A stretch of DNA of 64,000 nucleotides from FEB-25 sp963822175. GTDB lineage: Bacteria > Chloroflexota > Anaerolineae > Anaerolineales > UBA4823. The DNA lies in NCBI GenBank assembly GCA_963822175.1, contig CAWGGJ010000011.1, positions 124,001 to 188,000 on the forward strand. The letters are read 5' to 3'. Shown here piece by piece: positions 50,490 through 58,928 of the stretch. Position numbers and translations under genes: made by a program. The notes beneath the pieces were generated by a model, which worked only from the letters and a program-made list of their open reading frames with translations, did not search any database and had not been told where the DNA came from. Numbering within the stretch: position 1 is the first letter of the stretch; each line of letters starts with the position of its first letter.

Positions 50490-51524
50490 ATGAAAAAAAT
50501 TATCACCTTTGGCGAAATCATGTTACGGTTATCACCACCAAACCAATTGAGATTTACCCAGGCAAGGACTTTTGATGCAATATTCGGCGGGGGCGAATCG
50601 AATGTTGCAGTCTCGTTGGCTAACTACGGTTTGGAAACCGAATACGTTACCTGTTTACCAAATAACGATATTGGAGAATCCTGCCTTCAGTTTTTACGTC
50701 AATATGGTGTTGGTACCCGTTTTATTCAGCGGGGCGGTAATCGCATGGGGATTTACTTTCTTGAAAATGGGGCAGTTATGCGTGGCAGCCAGGTCATTTA
50801 TGACCGAGCAGATTCTTCCTTTGCGACTATTTCACCAAATTCATTCGACTGGAAATCAATTTTCAAAGACGCAGGTTGGTTCCATTGGACCGGAATCACA
50901 CCTGCTATTTCAAAAAATGCAGCAGCCGCGTGCCTTGAAGCAGTAAAGACAGCCAGCGTAATGGGGGTCACCATATCATGTGATATGAACTACCGGGCTA
51001 AACTCTGGAAATGGGGAAAAACAGCAGCTGAGGTGATGGAAGAGCTGGTATCTTACTGCGATATTGCAATTGGAAATGAAGAAGATGCCGAAAAAATATT
51101 TGGCATCCAAGCACCAGAAACAGATGTCACCCGCGGAATGGTTACCGCTGATAAGTATCAATCTGTTTGTGAAGCATTAGCGAATAAGTATGAAAAGCTG
51201 AAAACGATCTCAATTACTTTGCGGAGCTCAGTGTCAGCATCACACAATACCTGGAGTGCGGTTCTATGGGATTCTGGAAAGATATATATTGGACCAATTT
51301 ATGATATCACCCATATTGTTGACCGAGTTGGAAGCGGTGATAGCTTCATGGGAGGCTTAATATACGCATTGTTATTGTATCCCTCTGATCGCCAAAAAGC
51401 CTTAAATTTTGCGGTTGCTGCTTCAGCCCTCAAGCATACAATATTTGGCGACTTTAACCTTGTATCAGTTAGCGATATAGAAAAGTTAATGAAAGGTGAC
51501 TCTTCGGGCCGAGTCAGTCGCTAG
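50490..51524 (+). CDS. PfkB-family kinase, 2-keto-3-deoxygluconate kinase-like
   Basis: This 344-aa ribokinase/PfkB-family kinase begins MKKIITFGEIMLRLSPPNQL, typical of KDG kinases. It has the FGGGESNVAVSLANYG substrate signature and the second PfkB signature DRVGSGDSFMGGLIYAL, containing the catalytic base Asp. The start is fixed by AGAGGAA seven bases before ATG 50490; open frame upstream overlaps the SDR gene. It phosphorylates a sugar or keto-deoxy sugar acid, probably the product of the neighbouring dehydrogenase. A matching KDPG aldolase is not found in this window. Confidence 0.87.
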   Translation: MKKIITFGEIMLRLSPPNQLRFTQARTFDAIFGGGESNVAVSLANYGLETEYVTCLPNNDIGESCLQFLRQYGVGTRFIQRGGNRMGIYFLENGAVMRGSQVIYDRADSSFATISPNSFDWKSIFKDAGWFHWTGITPAISKNAAAACLEAVKTASVMGVTISCDMNYRAKLWKWGKTAAEVMEELVSYCDIAIGNEEDAEKIFGIQAPETDVTRGMVTADKYQSVCEALANKYEKLKTISITLRSSVSASHNTWSAVLWDSGKIYIGPIYDITHIVDRVGSGDSFMGGLIYALLLYPSDRQKALNFAVAASALKHTIFGDFNLVSVSDIEKLMKGDSSGRVSR

Positions 51525-51550
51525 GCACAACCAATCAAGGAAAAACACAT

Positions 51551-53005
51551 ATGGAAAAATTGTACCCTCATATCGCGCCCATGAAAACGACCGAGAAATT
51601 CAAGGACCATCTTGAATCAATCAAAGTACAAATTCCTTTTGATTCAGACATAATACCTGCTCCTGAAGGACCTCTTGCAGAACCATATATTTTAAAGGAC
51701 GGAACGCAAATCGGAAATCGTTTCTGCATTCAGCCGATGGAGGGTTGGGATGGAACCACTGATGGACGACCGACAGAATTGGTTATCCGTAGATGGAAAA
51801 ATTTTGGTCTAAGTGGTGCAAAATTGATATGGGGTGGCGAAGCTACCGCTGTCAGACCAGATGGACGGGCAAATCCGAATCAATTAATGATCCTTGACCA
51901 AACTATGCGGGACCTGGAGCAGCTGCGACAGGCATTGGTTGATGAACACCAGAATCATTTTGGACAGGTTAATGATCTTCTTGTCGGTTTGCAGCTTACG
52001 CATTCGGGTCGTTTCTGCAAACCGAATGAAAAAACAAAACTTGAGCCCAAAATTCTATATCACCACCCTGTTCTTGATAAGCGATTTAATATCGCACAAG
52101 ATTATCCAGTTATGACGGATGCAGAAATTGATGACCTTATCGGATATTATATTCGTGCTGCCAAGCGTGCTCAATCCATCGGATTTGGGTTCGTAGATGT
52201 GAAACATTGTCACGGGTATCTTGGTCATGAATTTCTCAGTGCTGTTGCTCGACCTGGTATCTATGGTGGTAGTTTTGAGAACCGAACACGGTTTATGCGG
52301 GAAATCGTAAAAGGAATCCAAAGCGAATGCCCCGGTTTAAGGATCGGGATCAGAATAAGCAGTTTTGATATGCCTCCATTCCGGCCAGATGATGAAAATG
52401 TCGGTCATATGATGGAGTATCGTGACGAAAACGGTTGTTACCCTTATGCTTTTGGTGGAGATCCACATATTCTGGGAGAAATTCTACTGGATGAACCCAT
52501 TCAATTGATGAAAATGATGGAAGCGATTGGCGTAGAGTTGGTGAATCTCTCTGCTGCGAGCCCGTATTACAATCCTCATCTCACTAGACCGGCTTATTAT
52601 CCTCCATCGGATGGATATTTACCTCCAGAGGATCCAATTGTTGGTGTCGCCCGGCAAATCCAGGTGGCAGCGTTGTTAAAAGCTGCTACGCCTAACCTGT
52701 TGACAGTAGGTTCCGGTTATAGCTATCTTCAGGAATGGATCCCCAATATTGCGCAAGCTGTAGTCAGGGAAAAAAAGATCGATTTTGTTGGACTTGGTCG
52801 GTCTACCCTATCTTATCCTGAATTGCCTGCTGATGTTCTTGCAGGTCGCCCTTTGGTTAGAAATCGTTTCTGCAGAACTTTCAGCGATTGCACCACAGCT
52901 CCCCGTAAAGGAATGGTTTCCGGTTGTTATCCCCTGGATGACTTTTACAAGAAGCGACCTGAAGCAATTGAATTAAAGCGTCTCAAAAAAGAATTAAAAC
53001 TTTAG
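51551..53005 (+). CDS. OYE-family NADH:flavin oxidoreductase
   Basis: This 484-aa protein is a single-domain member of the old yellow enzyme family (an FMN-containing TIM barrel). Signatures include LKDGTQIGNRFCIQPMEGWD, GEATAVRPDGRANPNQLMIL, VGLQLTHSGRFCKP (FMN/active-site helix region), DVKHCHGYLGHEFLS (substrate-binding histidines) and RPGIYGGSFENRTRFMREIV. It lacks the C-terminal FAD/NAD domains of 2,4-dienoyl-CoA reductases. It probably reduces the C=C bond of an unsaturated acid or ketone between the steps of the kinase and CoA-transferase genes in this operon. Confidence 0.88.
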   Translation: MEKLYPHIAPMKTTEKFKDHLESIKVQIPFDSDIIPAPEGPLAEPYILKDGTQIGNRFCIQPMEGWDGTTDGRPTELVIRRWKNFGLSGAKLIWGGEATAVRPDGRANPNQLMILDQTMRDLEQLRQALVDEHQNHFGQVNDLLVGLQLTHSGRFCKPNEKTKLEPKILYHHPVLDKRFNIAQDYPVMTDAEIDDLIGYYIRAAKRAQSIGFGFVDVKHCHGYLGHEFLSAVARPGIYGGSFENRTRFMREIVKGIQSECPGLRIGIRISSFDMPPFRPDDENVGHMMEYRDENGCYPYAFGGDPHILGEILLDEPIQLMKMMEAIGVELVNLSAASPYYNPHLTRPAYYPPSDGYLPPEDPIVGVARQIQVAALLKAATPNLLTVGSGYSYLQEWIPNIAQAVVREKKIDFVGLGRSTLSYPELPADVLAGRPLVRNRFCRTFSDCTTAPRKGMVSGCYPLDDFYKKRPEAIELKRLKKELKL

Positions 53006-53034
53006 GATTTGTCCATTTAATAAGGAGTGTTCAA

Positions 53035-54618
53035 TTGAGAATAGTCTCTTTTGACAAGGCTGTTAGTTACATTCGTGATGGCGATACAGTGGTGATTGGT
53101 GGTTCTGGTGGTGGTCATGCCATTCCTGAGGCATTAATCGTCGCTCTTGAAAATAGATTCCTCAAAGAAAACAATCCCAAAAACATTACTCTCTTACATC
53201 CGGTCGGTGTTGGGGATAATATCAGCCAGGGGGTTGGGCATCTAGCCCACAACGGATTGGTTAAAAGGATTGTAACTGGAGCACTGGTTAACAGCCCAGC
53301 TTTTCAGGATCGTGCACAACAGGACACTGTAGAGGCGTATACCTTACCCCAAGGAGCCCTTTCTGAATTGATGCGTGAGATGGCTGCTGGCCGTCCTGGA
53401 TTGTTCTCCCAGGTTGGCTTACACACTTTTGTTGATCCGCGCCTGGATGGCGGGAGGCAAAGCAAATGCGCAAAAGAAAGCTTGGTGGAATTGGTTACAC
53501 TTGAGGGGAAAGAATGGATCTTCTATAAACCCTACAATATAGATATTGCCTTTCTGCGGGGAACTACCGCAGACGAAGACGGTAATGTAACCATGGAACG
53601 TGAAGCGATTTTTGGCGAGATGTTATCAATGGCACAAGCTACGCGCAGGAACGGTGGAATTGTTATTGTTCAAGTTGCCCAGCTTGCTCAAAAAGGTACA
53701 CTACCAGCAAAGCAAGTTAAGATACCAGGTATGTTGGTTGATCTAATCGTTGTAGATCCAACTCAACGGCAAACATACTTAATGGAATACAGCCCTGCAT
53801 ATGCCGGTGAGATTAAGGTACCAATGAGCGAGATCACTCCTTTACCACTGGATGCCCGCAAAATAATTGCCAGAAGGGCAGCACTCGAATTAAACCCGGG
53901 TGCTGTGTGCAATCTTGGATCGGGAGTTTCCACTGGCATTGCGACGATTGCTGCTGAAGAAGGAATTTTGGACAAAATAGTTTTAACAAATGAACAGGGT
54001 CTGATTGGTGGTGCGCCCTCATCTGATGCTGGTGCCGCGATTAATTTCACATCGATTATTGATCAACCATATATGTTTGATTTCTACGATGGGGGTGGAC
54101 TGGATCTTGCCTTTTTATCCTTTGCGCAGGTAGACCCGGCAGGAAATGTTAATGTTAGTCGATTTAATGGACGGATCATTGGTATTGGTGGATTCATCAA
54201 TATCAGTCAATGTGCAAAAAAGGTGATTTTTAGTGGTACTTTTACTGCTGGTAACCTTGATATGAGCTGGTTTGGCGGTAAAACAGTTATTCGAAATGAA
54301 GGAAAATTTAGAAAGTTCATATTAAACATTGAGCAGATTTCATACAATGGTCGGTTTGCAGAAGACCGTGGGCAAGCAGCTCTCTATATCACTGAACGGG
54401 CAGTGTTTACGCGAGGGAAAATGGGGCTTGAGTTGATTGAGATTGCCCCTGGAATTGATCTTGATCGCGACATTCTTGCAAATATGGAATTCCGGCCAGA
54501 AATTGCCAAAGATCTGAAGCTTATGGATGAACGGTTATTTTTTGATAAACCTATGGGATTGGAGAGAGATTTACATTCCAAGCCAGTGGTTAATATCCCC
54601 AAGCGATTATTAGAATAA
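53035..54618 (+). CDS. Fused (A+B) family I CoA-transferase, propionate CoA-transferase-like
   Basis: This 527-aa protein carries both subunits of a family I CoA-transferase in one chain. The A half starts with DKAVSYIRDGDTVVIGGSGGG and has the ADEDGNVTMEREA segment. The B half contains GAVCNLGSGVSTGIATIAAEE and LTNEQGLIGGAPSSDAG; Glu in TNEQG is the catalytic candidate. The single-chain layout resembles propionate and acetate CoA-transferases. Start is TTG 53035, supported by AAGGAG nine bases upstream; there is no better ATG. It lies before an enoyl-CoA hydratase and probably activates its substrate. Confidence 0.9.
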   Translation: MRIVSFDKAVSYIRDGDTVVIGGSGGGHAIPEALIVALENRFLKENNPKNITLLHPVGVGDNISQGVGHLAHNGLVKRIVTGALVNSPAFQDRAQQDTVEAYTLPQGALSELMREMAAGRPGLFSQVGLHTFVDPRLDGGRQSKCAKESLVELVTLEGKEWIFYKPYNIDIAFLRGTTADEDGNVTMEREAIFGEMLSMAQATRRNGGIVIVQVAQLAQKGTLPAKQVKIPGMLVDLIVVDPTQRQTYLMEYSPAYAGEIKVPMSEITPLPLDARKIIARRAALELNPGAVCNLGSGVSTGIATIAAEEGILDKIVLTNEQGLIGGAPSSDAGAAINFTSIIDQPYMFDFYDGGGLDLAFLSFAQVDPAGNVNVSRFNGRIIGIGGFINISQCAKKVIFSGTFTAGNLDMSWFGGKTVIRNEGKFRKFILNIEQISYNGRFAEDRGQAALYITERAVFTRGKMGLELIEIAPGIDLDRDILANMEFRPEIAKDLKLMDERLFFDKPMGLERDLHSKPVVNIPKRLLE

Positions 54619-54627
54619 GGTCTTCAA

Positions 54628-55437
54628 ATGCCAAAAAAACAAGTGCCTGGAAATCGAGCAGAAGAAACCTCTGCGGTTCAAGTCACAGAACCCTCAGAAG
54701 GAGTGTTCCTTATAACCATCGTATCTGAACCATTGGGCGTATTGCGACACTCAGTTAAAAGAGCACTGATGAGCACTTTGTCTGAACTTGAGAAAGACCC
54801 ATCCGTTCGCTGTGCCGTCCTTACAGGGATTGGGAAGGCATTTTCAGTTGGATCTGACATAAATGATTTCTGCCAGGATGTTGGTTGGTTGCTTGAAAAT
54901 GACTACTGGGAATCAGCCTTAAACCAAATGTTGGAAGATGCCAGGTTTCCAATCATTGCAGCCTGCAACGGACACGCATTGGGGGGTGGGGCAGTTCTGG
55001 CGCTTGCCTGTGATTTTAGAACGGCTGCAGAAAGCGCCAAATTCGGTTTTCCTGAGGTGAAATTAGGGGCATTTGCTTCGGGAAGTGGAACACAACGACT
55101 GCCAAGATTAGTGGGAAGAGGAAGGGCAATGGAATTGCTCCTTACGGGCAGGGTCATCACAGCACAAGAAGCTATGGAATACGGTTTGGTGGAATACATC
55201 TTCCCAGATGCAACCTTTTTGGATGAGGTATTGAAATTGGCGAATACGATCGCCTCTTACTCCGGATTAGTAACCGCCGCCACCAAGAAATGCGTCAATG
55301 TTGGGTTAAGCCATGGGATGGAGGCTGGTCTGGCTTTGGAAAGTGACCTAAGGGTCAAAACCGGGCGTGGGGATGATGCGATTGAAGGGCGGGCAGCATT
55401 CCTAGAAAAACGTCCTCCTAAATTTAACAAATCATAA
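54628..55437 (+). CDS. Enoyl-CoA hydratase/isomerase-family protein
   Basis: This 269-aa crotonase-family enzyme has the oxyanion-hole regions GKAFSVGSDINDF and CNGHALGGGAVLALACDFR, then AKFGFPEVKLGAF, where the family glutamates sit. The first catalytic glutamate position reads FPEVKLG as in typical hydratases. The first 25 residues (NRAEETSAVQV) are unusual and charged. It lies nine bases after the CoA-transferase gene, so hydration, isomerisation or hydrolysis of that acyl-CoA is the likely step. Confidence 0.9.
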   Translation: MPKKQVPGNRAEETSAVQVTEPSEGVFLITIVSEPLGVLRHSVKRALMSTLSELEKDPSVRCAVLTGIGKAFSVGSDINDFCQDVGWLLENDYWESALNQMLEDARFPIIAACNGHALGGGAVLALACDFRTAAESAKFGFPEVKLGAFASGSGTQRLPRLVGRGRAMELLLTGRVITAQEAMEYGLVEYIFPDATFLDEVLKLANTIASYSGLVTAATKKCVNVGLSHGMEAGLALESDLRVKTGRGDDAIEGRAAFLEKRPPKFNKS

Positions 55438-55451
55438 TTCTGGAGAACCCC

Positions 55452-56393
55452 ATGCGTCTCTTTTCATATCTGTCGAGGGGTCAGGTACGTTCTGCTCGAC
55501 AAGTAGGCGAGCTTGGTTTAGATCTCAATTTTTCCGCAAAACGCTATCTCCAAGATAATCCTGGTACAGCGTCGTCAACTAAAGGTTTACCAATTTCGTT
55601 ATCCGATCTGTTTTTACTTGGATCTGAGGGGATGAAGTTTTCCAAGGATGTTACAGATTGGGTACTCAAATCCTTACCGGTATCTGCGATGGAGACCTTT
55701 GTAAACGGAGAGGTTTTTTACATCAAGGATGTGACAATTTTGGCTCCAATACCCAAGCCTGGGAAGGTGATATGCATTGCTGGAAATTATCCAGCACCCA
55801 ATAAATTGGAGAAACCGGATTTCCCTACCGTTTTCCTTAAACCTTCTGGGGGAGTGATCGGGAATCAACAAAGTATCATAATACCTAAGATAGCGGAAAG
55901 CGTAAATTATGAAGTGGAATTGGCTGTCGTGATTGGTAAACGTGGACGAAACCTCCCGCAACAAGAAATATCTTCCGTAATCGCCGGGTATACGATTGCT
56001 AACGATTTGGGAGACCGACTATTAGAAAAGCGTACTATGCAATGGACGAGCGGAAAGATGTTTGATACCTTCACACCTATGGGTCCAATATTGATCACTC
56101 CCGATGAGTTAGACGATATAAGGAATTTAGCCATCTTTACCAGGGTAAATGATCGAATCGTCCAAAAAGGAAATACCGTTCAAATGTTTTTTAACGTTCC
56201 TCAATTGATAAGTTATCTTTCCACGCTTACGACATTGGATCCAGGAGACGTGATCCTTACCGGGAGTCCTAAATTAATGGACGGAGAACCTAATCCAATC
56301 GTATCCTTAAGGCCTGGAGATTGCGTTCAAGTAGGGATCGAGACAATTGGAACCTTAACCAATCCGGTAATTGGTGAGAAAGAGGTGGATTGA
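55452..56393 (+). CDS. Fumarylacetoacetate hydrolase-family protein
   Basis: This 313-aa protein has an N-terminal cap, then the FAH catalytic domain: KPGKVICIAGNYPAPNK, FLKPSGGVIG and the metal-binding EVELAVVIGKRGRN with acidic ligands, then VIAGYTIANDLGDR. Later segments are WTSGKMFDTFTPMGP and DPGDVILTGSPKL. Family members hydrolyse or hydrate acylpyruvates, decarboxylate oxaloacetate or open lactones. It overlaps the start of the next gene by one base. Context suggests it acts on a 2-keto or diketo acid made in this operon. Confidence 0.88.
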   Translation: MRLFSYLSRGQVRSARQVGELGLDLNFSAKRYLQDNPGTASSTKGLPISLSDLFLLGSEGMKFSKDVTDWVLKSLPVSAMETFVNGEVFYIKDVTILAPIPKPGKVICIAGNYPAPNKLEKPDFPTVFLKPSGGVIGNQQSIIIPKIAESVNYEVELAVVIGKRGRNLPQQEISSVIAGYTIANDLGDRLLEKRTMQWTSGKMFDTFTPMGPILITPDELDDIRNLAIFTRVNDRIVQKGNTVQMFFNVPQLISYLSTLTTLDPGDVILTGSPKLMDGEPNPIVSLRPGDCVQVGIETIGTLTNPVIGEKEVD

Positions 56394-57430
56394 TGAATAC
56401 TTATCCGATGGCGGTCATCCCAAAACCAGGAATAATTGAATTTCGCGATATGCCATTACGCGATCCGAAACCGGATGAAGTATTAATTAAAGTCCGGATC
56501 GCTGCAATCTGTGGAAGTGACTTGCACTTGTTTAAAGGGAAGCATCCTTCCGTTTCACTTCCTTCTGCCGTTGGTCATGAACTGGCGGGTGAAGTGGTTC
56601 AAGTAGGTGAAAAGGTGGCTGGTTTTGTTGCAGGTGACCGGGTCACTGTAGAACCGGTAATTGCATGCGGTAGTTGTTACTATTGTCAGAGGGGCGAATA
56701 TCATTTATGTGCAAACATTAGTTTTCAATATCGTAAAGGTCAGGGTGCATTTTCTGAATACTTTTATGCGCCTGAAAACCGAACATTTAAACTTCCTCCC
56801 ACTATATCTTTTGAAGAGGGCGCCTTGATCGAGCCCTTATCGGTAGCGCTTCACGCAGTAAAAATGAGTGGCATACACATTGGTCAATCAAGCACTGTTA
56901 TTGGAGCGGGCGCAATTGGTCAGCTTGCTGCAATGCTATTAAACAATCTTACAGGAATCAAAACCATTGTTGCAGATATTAACGAGTTCCGTATTCAGAA
57001 AGCCATTGATCTCGGTGCAAATGGTGTTTTTACAAACCGAGGTGAGGACCTAAAAGAAAAAATAATGAGCTGTACAGATAGATTAGGCGTTGATTGCGCG
57101 TTTGAAGCCGTTGGCTTAGAAACCACATTGGTACAGGCATTGGAAGTTATAAAAAAGGGCGGAAAAGTCATGCTGCTTGGTATTTTTGAAGAGCCACTTC
57201 CTAAAATTCCAATCAACCTGTTTGTACAGCGCGAAATTAGCTTAACAGGATCTCAAGGATACGCCTGGGATTTTCAGGATTCGATCAAATTGGTGTCTGA
57301 AGGTAGAATTAAAACCTCTGAGTTGATCACGACTTGTCTACCTATCGATCAACTTCAAAAAGGGTTTGAGTTGCTTTCGCAACCGCAGAATAACCAGATC
57401 AAGGTAATTATTAAAAATAGCACTTATTAA
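56393..57430 (+). CDS. Zinc-dependent MDR alcohol/polyol dehydrogenase
   Basis: The 345-aa enzyme is a threonine/sorbitol-dehydrogenase-like MDR. Catalytic zinc ligands lie in AAICGSDLHLFKG and VGHELAGEVV. Structural zinc cysteines are visible as IACGSCYYCQRGEYHLC. NAD is bound by VIGAGAIGQLAAM, then ADINEFR. ATG 56393 overlaps the preceding stop by one base and has GAGGTGG upstream. It is the last gene of the 49703-57430 catabolic run. Unlike the MDR at 11740 it has the complete structural zinc lobe. Confidence 0.9.
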   Translation: MNTYPMAVIPKPGIIEFRDMPLRDPKPDEVLIKVRIAAICGSDLHLFKGKHPSVSLPSAVGHELAGEVVQVGEKVAGFVAGDRVTVEPVIACGSCYYCQRGEYHLCANISFQYRKGQGAFSEYFYAPENRTFKLPPTISFEEGALIEPLSVALHAVKMSGIHIGQSSTVIGAGAIGQLAAMLLNNLTGIKTIVADINEFRIQKAIDLGANGVFTNRGEDLKEKIMSCTDRLGVDCAFEAVGLETTLVQALEVIKKGGKVMLLGIFEEPLPKIPINLFVQREISLTGSQGYAWDFQDSIKLVSEGRIKTSELITTCLPIDQLQKGFELLSQPQNNQIKVIIKNSTY

Positions 57431-57770
57431 ATCAATTAAAGGTTCATGATAAAAAAACAAAGAGCTTTCACCAGAGGAATGGATGTTCAAAATGCAAACT
57501 ATTTCCATAATTTCACATGAAATAAACCGATTACGCAATCTATATTTACTGAATTAGAAATCTTAAAAAAATATGATAATATAGTGATAATATTTTAATC
57601 CTGTAATGACAGGATAACATATGGTATGACCGATTTCTAAAACCAGCATAATTATTTTGAAATCGTATATACTATTAATCAAAAGAGTCGAGAAAAATAT
57701 GAAAAGGAGGTGGTTATTAACGATTCGTGTTAAGTTTTGAAGTCTAAAAAAATCAAAAAAAGGAGAAAAA
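57431..57770. other. Intergenic region before the ribose/AI-2-type transporter
   Basis: No gene or clear terminator is seen. It is very AT-rich. A short inverted repeat AAAATAT (57568-57574) / ATATTTT (57590-57596) occurs in a promoter-like AT stretch. A strong SD-like GAAAAGGAGG (57701-57710) lies near its end. Confidence 0.4.
57701..57710 (+). promoter_or_regulatory. Far-upstream SD-like element, STAB-SD-like
   Basis: GAAAAGGAGG lies about 60 bases before the binding-protein ATG (57771), which has its own AAAGGAG. The frame right behind it (GTG-GTT) ends after seven codons. Part of the recurrent pattern described in the findings. Confidence 0.4.
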
Positions 57771-58859
57771 ATGAAGAAAAGTTTTTTTGGAATTTCTGTG
57801 GTAATGCTTTTTGCTTTGATCCTCGGCGCCTGCGCCCCAGCAGCACCGGCTACAGAAGCGCCCGCTACAGAAGCACCAGCTGCCAAAGCGACGCTTGAAG
57901 AAGGTATGGTTGATACAACACAGTACAAGAAAGACGGCAAAGTAAAAATTGGCGTTTCTTATGAAGGACCGCTCAATGACTACTCCAAGTCCATGCTTTA
58001 TCACATTCAGTATCAATTTAATGAAGCCTTTAAGGACAGAGTTGATGAACTGATCATTGCTCCGGCCGATGGAGATGCCGCAAGGCAGATCAACGATGTC
58101 GAAAACCTGCTCACACAGGGGATCGATCTACTGATGTTTCAACCGATCAGCGAATCAGCAGGGGTTGCAGTTGTGGAAAAGGCAATGAGCATGGGTGTCC
58201 CGGTTGTAATCTTTGGTGCTAGCCTGCTAACGGATGACTATGTATCATTTGTCAACACCGACAACACGGGCATTGGATACGCATATACCGATTGGCTTGC
58301 ACAACAGATTGGCGGTAAAGGCAAAGTCGTGGTGATGCTGGGTGAAGCTGGCAGCGGTTATACCGAGGATGCATGGAAAGGTATCCAGGAAGCCTTAAAG
58401 AAATATCCTGAAATCGAAGCTCTTCCCCCGGTATATGCCAATTACTCACAGGCAACCGCCAAGCAGCAGATGGAAACAATCCTTAATGCAAATGATGACA
58501 TTGTAGGGGCTATAGTGCAGGGTGGCCATATGGGCCTTGGAATATTAGAGGCCTATAGGGATAAGGGTCTGGAACCGCCGTACATGACGGTTGACGATAT
58601 TAACCTGTTCATGAAGGCCGCAAAGGAGTATGGCTTTACAAAGTTCATCACTTATGGCGCAGGTGCGGAAGTATCTTTTGATGCTGCCCAAATCGCAATG
58701 GATATACTCGACGGCAAGCCGGTTAAACATAATTACCTCAGCCCCGTCGAGCTGTTCACCGCTGAACAAATGTTTGAGAGGATACCTGAAGGAATGCCCG
58801 ATGGTTTCTGGTCTCTAGCAAAGATACCTAAAGATAAATTAAAGGATTATTTCAAGTAA
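57771..58859 (+). CDS. Ribose/AI-2-type sugar-binding lipoprotein
   Basis: The 362-aa RbsB-like lipoprotein has lipobox LILGAC (Cys21), a short A/P/T/E linker (PATEAPATEAPA), then a type I periplasmic-binding fold: GVSYEGPLNDYSKSMLY, DGDAARQINDVENLLTQGID and FVNTDNTGIGYAYTDWL. It is the substrate receptor of the transporter whose ATPase/permease genes follow. The start is preceded by AAAAGGAG. A hairpin at 58876 follows its stop. Confidence 0.92.
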   Translation: MKKSFFGISVVMLFALILGACAPAAPATEAPATEAPAAKATLEEGMVDTTQYKKDGKVKIGVSYEGPLNDYSKSMLYHIQYQFNEAFKDRVDELIIAPADGDAARQINDVENLLTQGIDLLMFQPISESAGVAVVEKAMSMGVPVVIFGASLLTDDYVSFVNTDNTGIGYAYTDWLAQQIGGKGKVVVMLGEAGSGYTEDAWKGIQEALKKYPEIEALPPVYANYSQATAKQQMETILNANDDIVGAIVQGGHMGLGILEAYRDKGLEPPYMTVDDINLFMKAAKEYGFTKFITYGAGAEVSFDAAQIAMDILDGKPVKHNYLSPVELFTAEQMFERIPEGMPDGFWSLAKIPKDKLKDYFK

Positions 58860-58875
58860 ATTTCAATACTTCAAT

Positions 58876-58903
58876 ACTGGGGAGTCTACAACGGCTCCCC
58901 AGT
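58876..58903 (+). terminator. Stem-loop after the ribose/AI-2-type binding-protein gene
   Basis: ACTGGGGAG (58876-58884) and CTCCCCAGT (58895-58903) form a perfect 9-bp stem with a 10-base loop. It sits between the binding-protein stop and the ATPase-permease start at 58929, without a T-run. Confidence 0.6.
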
Positions 58904-58928
58904 AAATTCAATAGTACAGGGAAAATTA

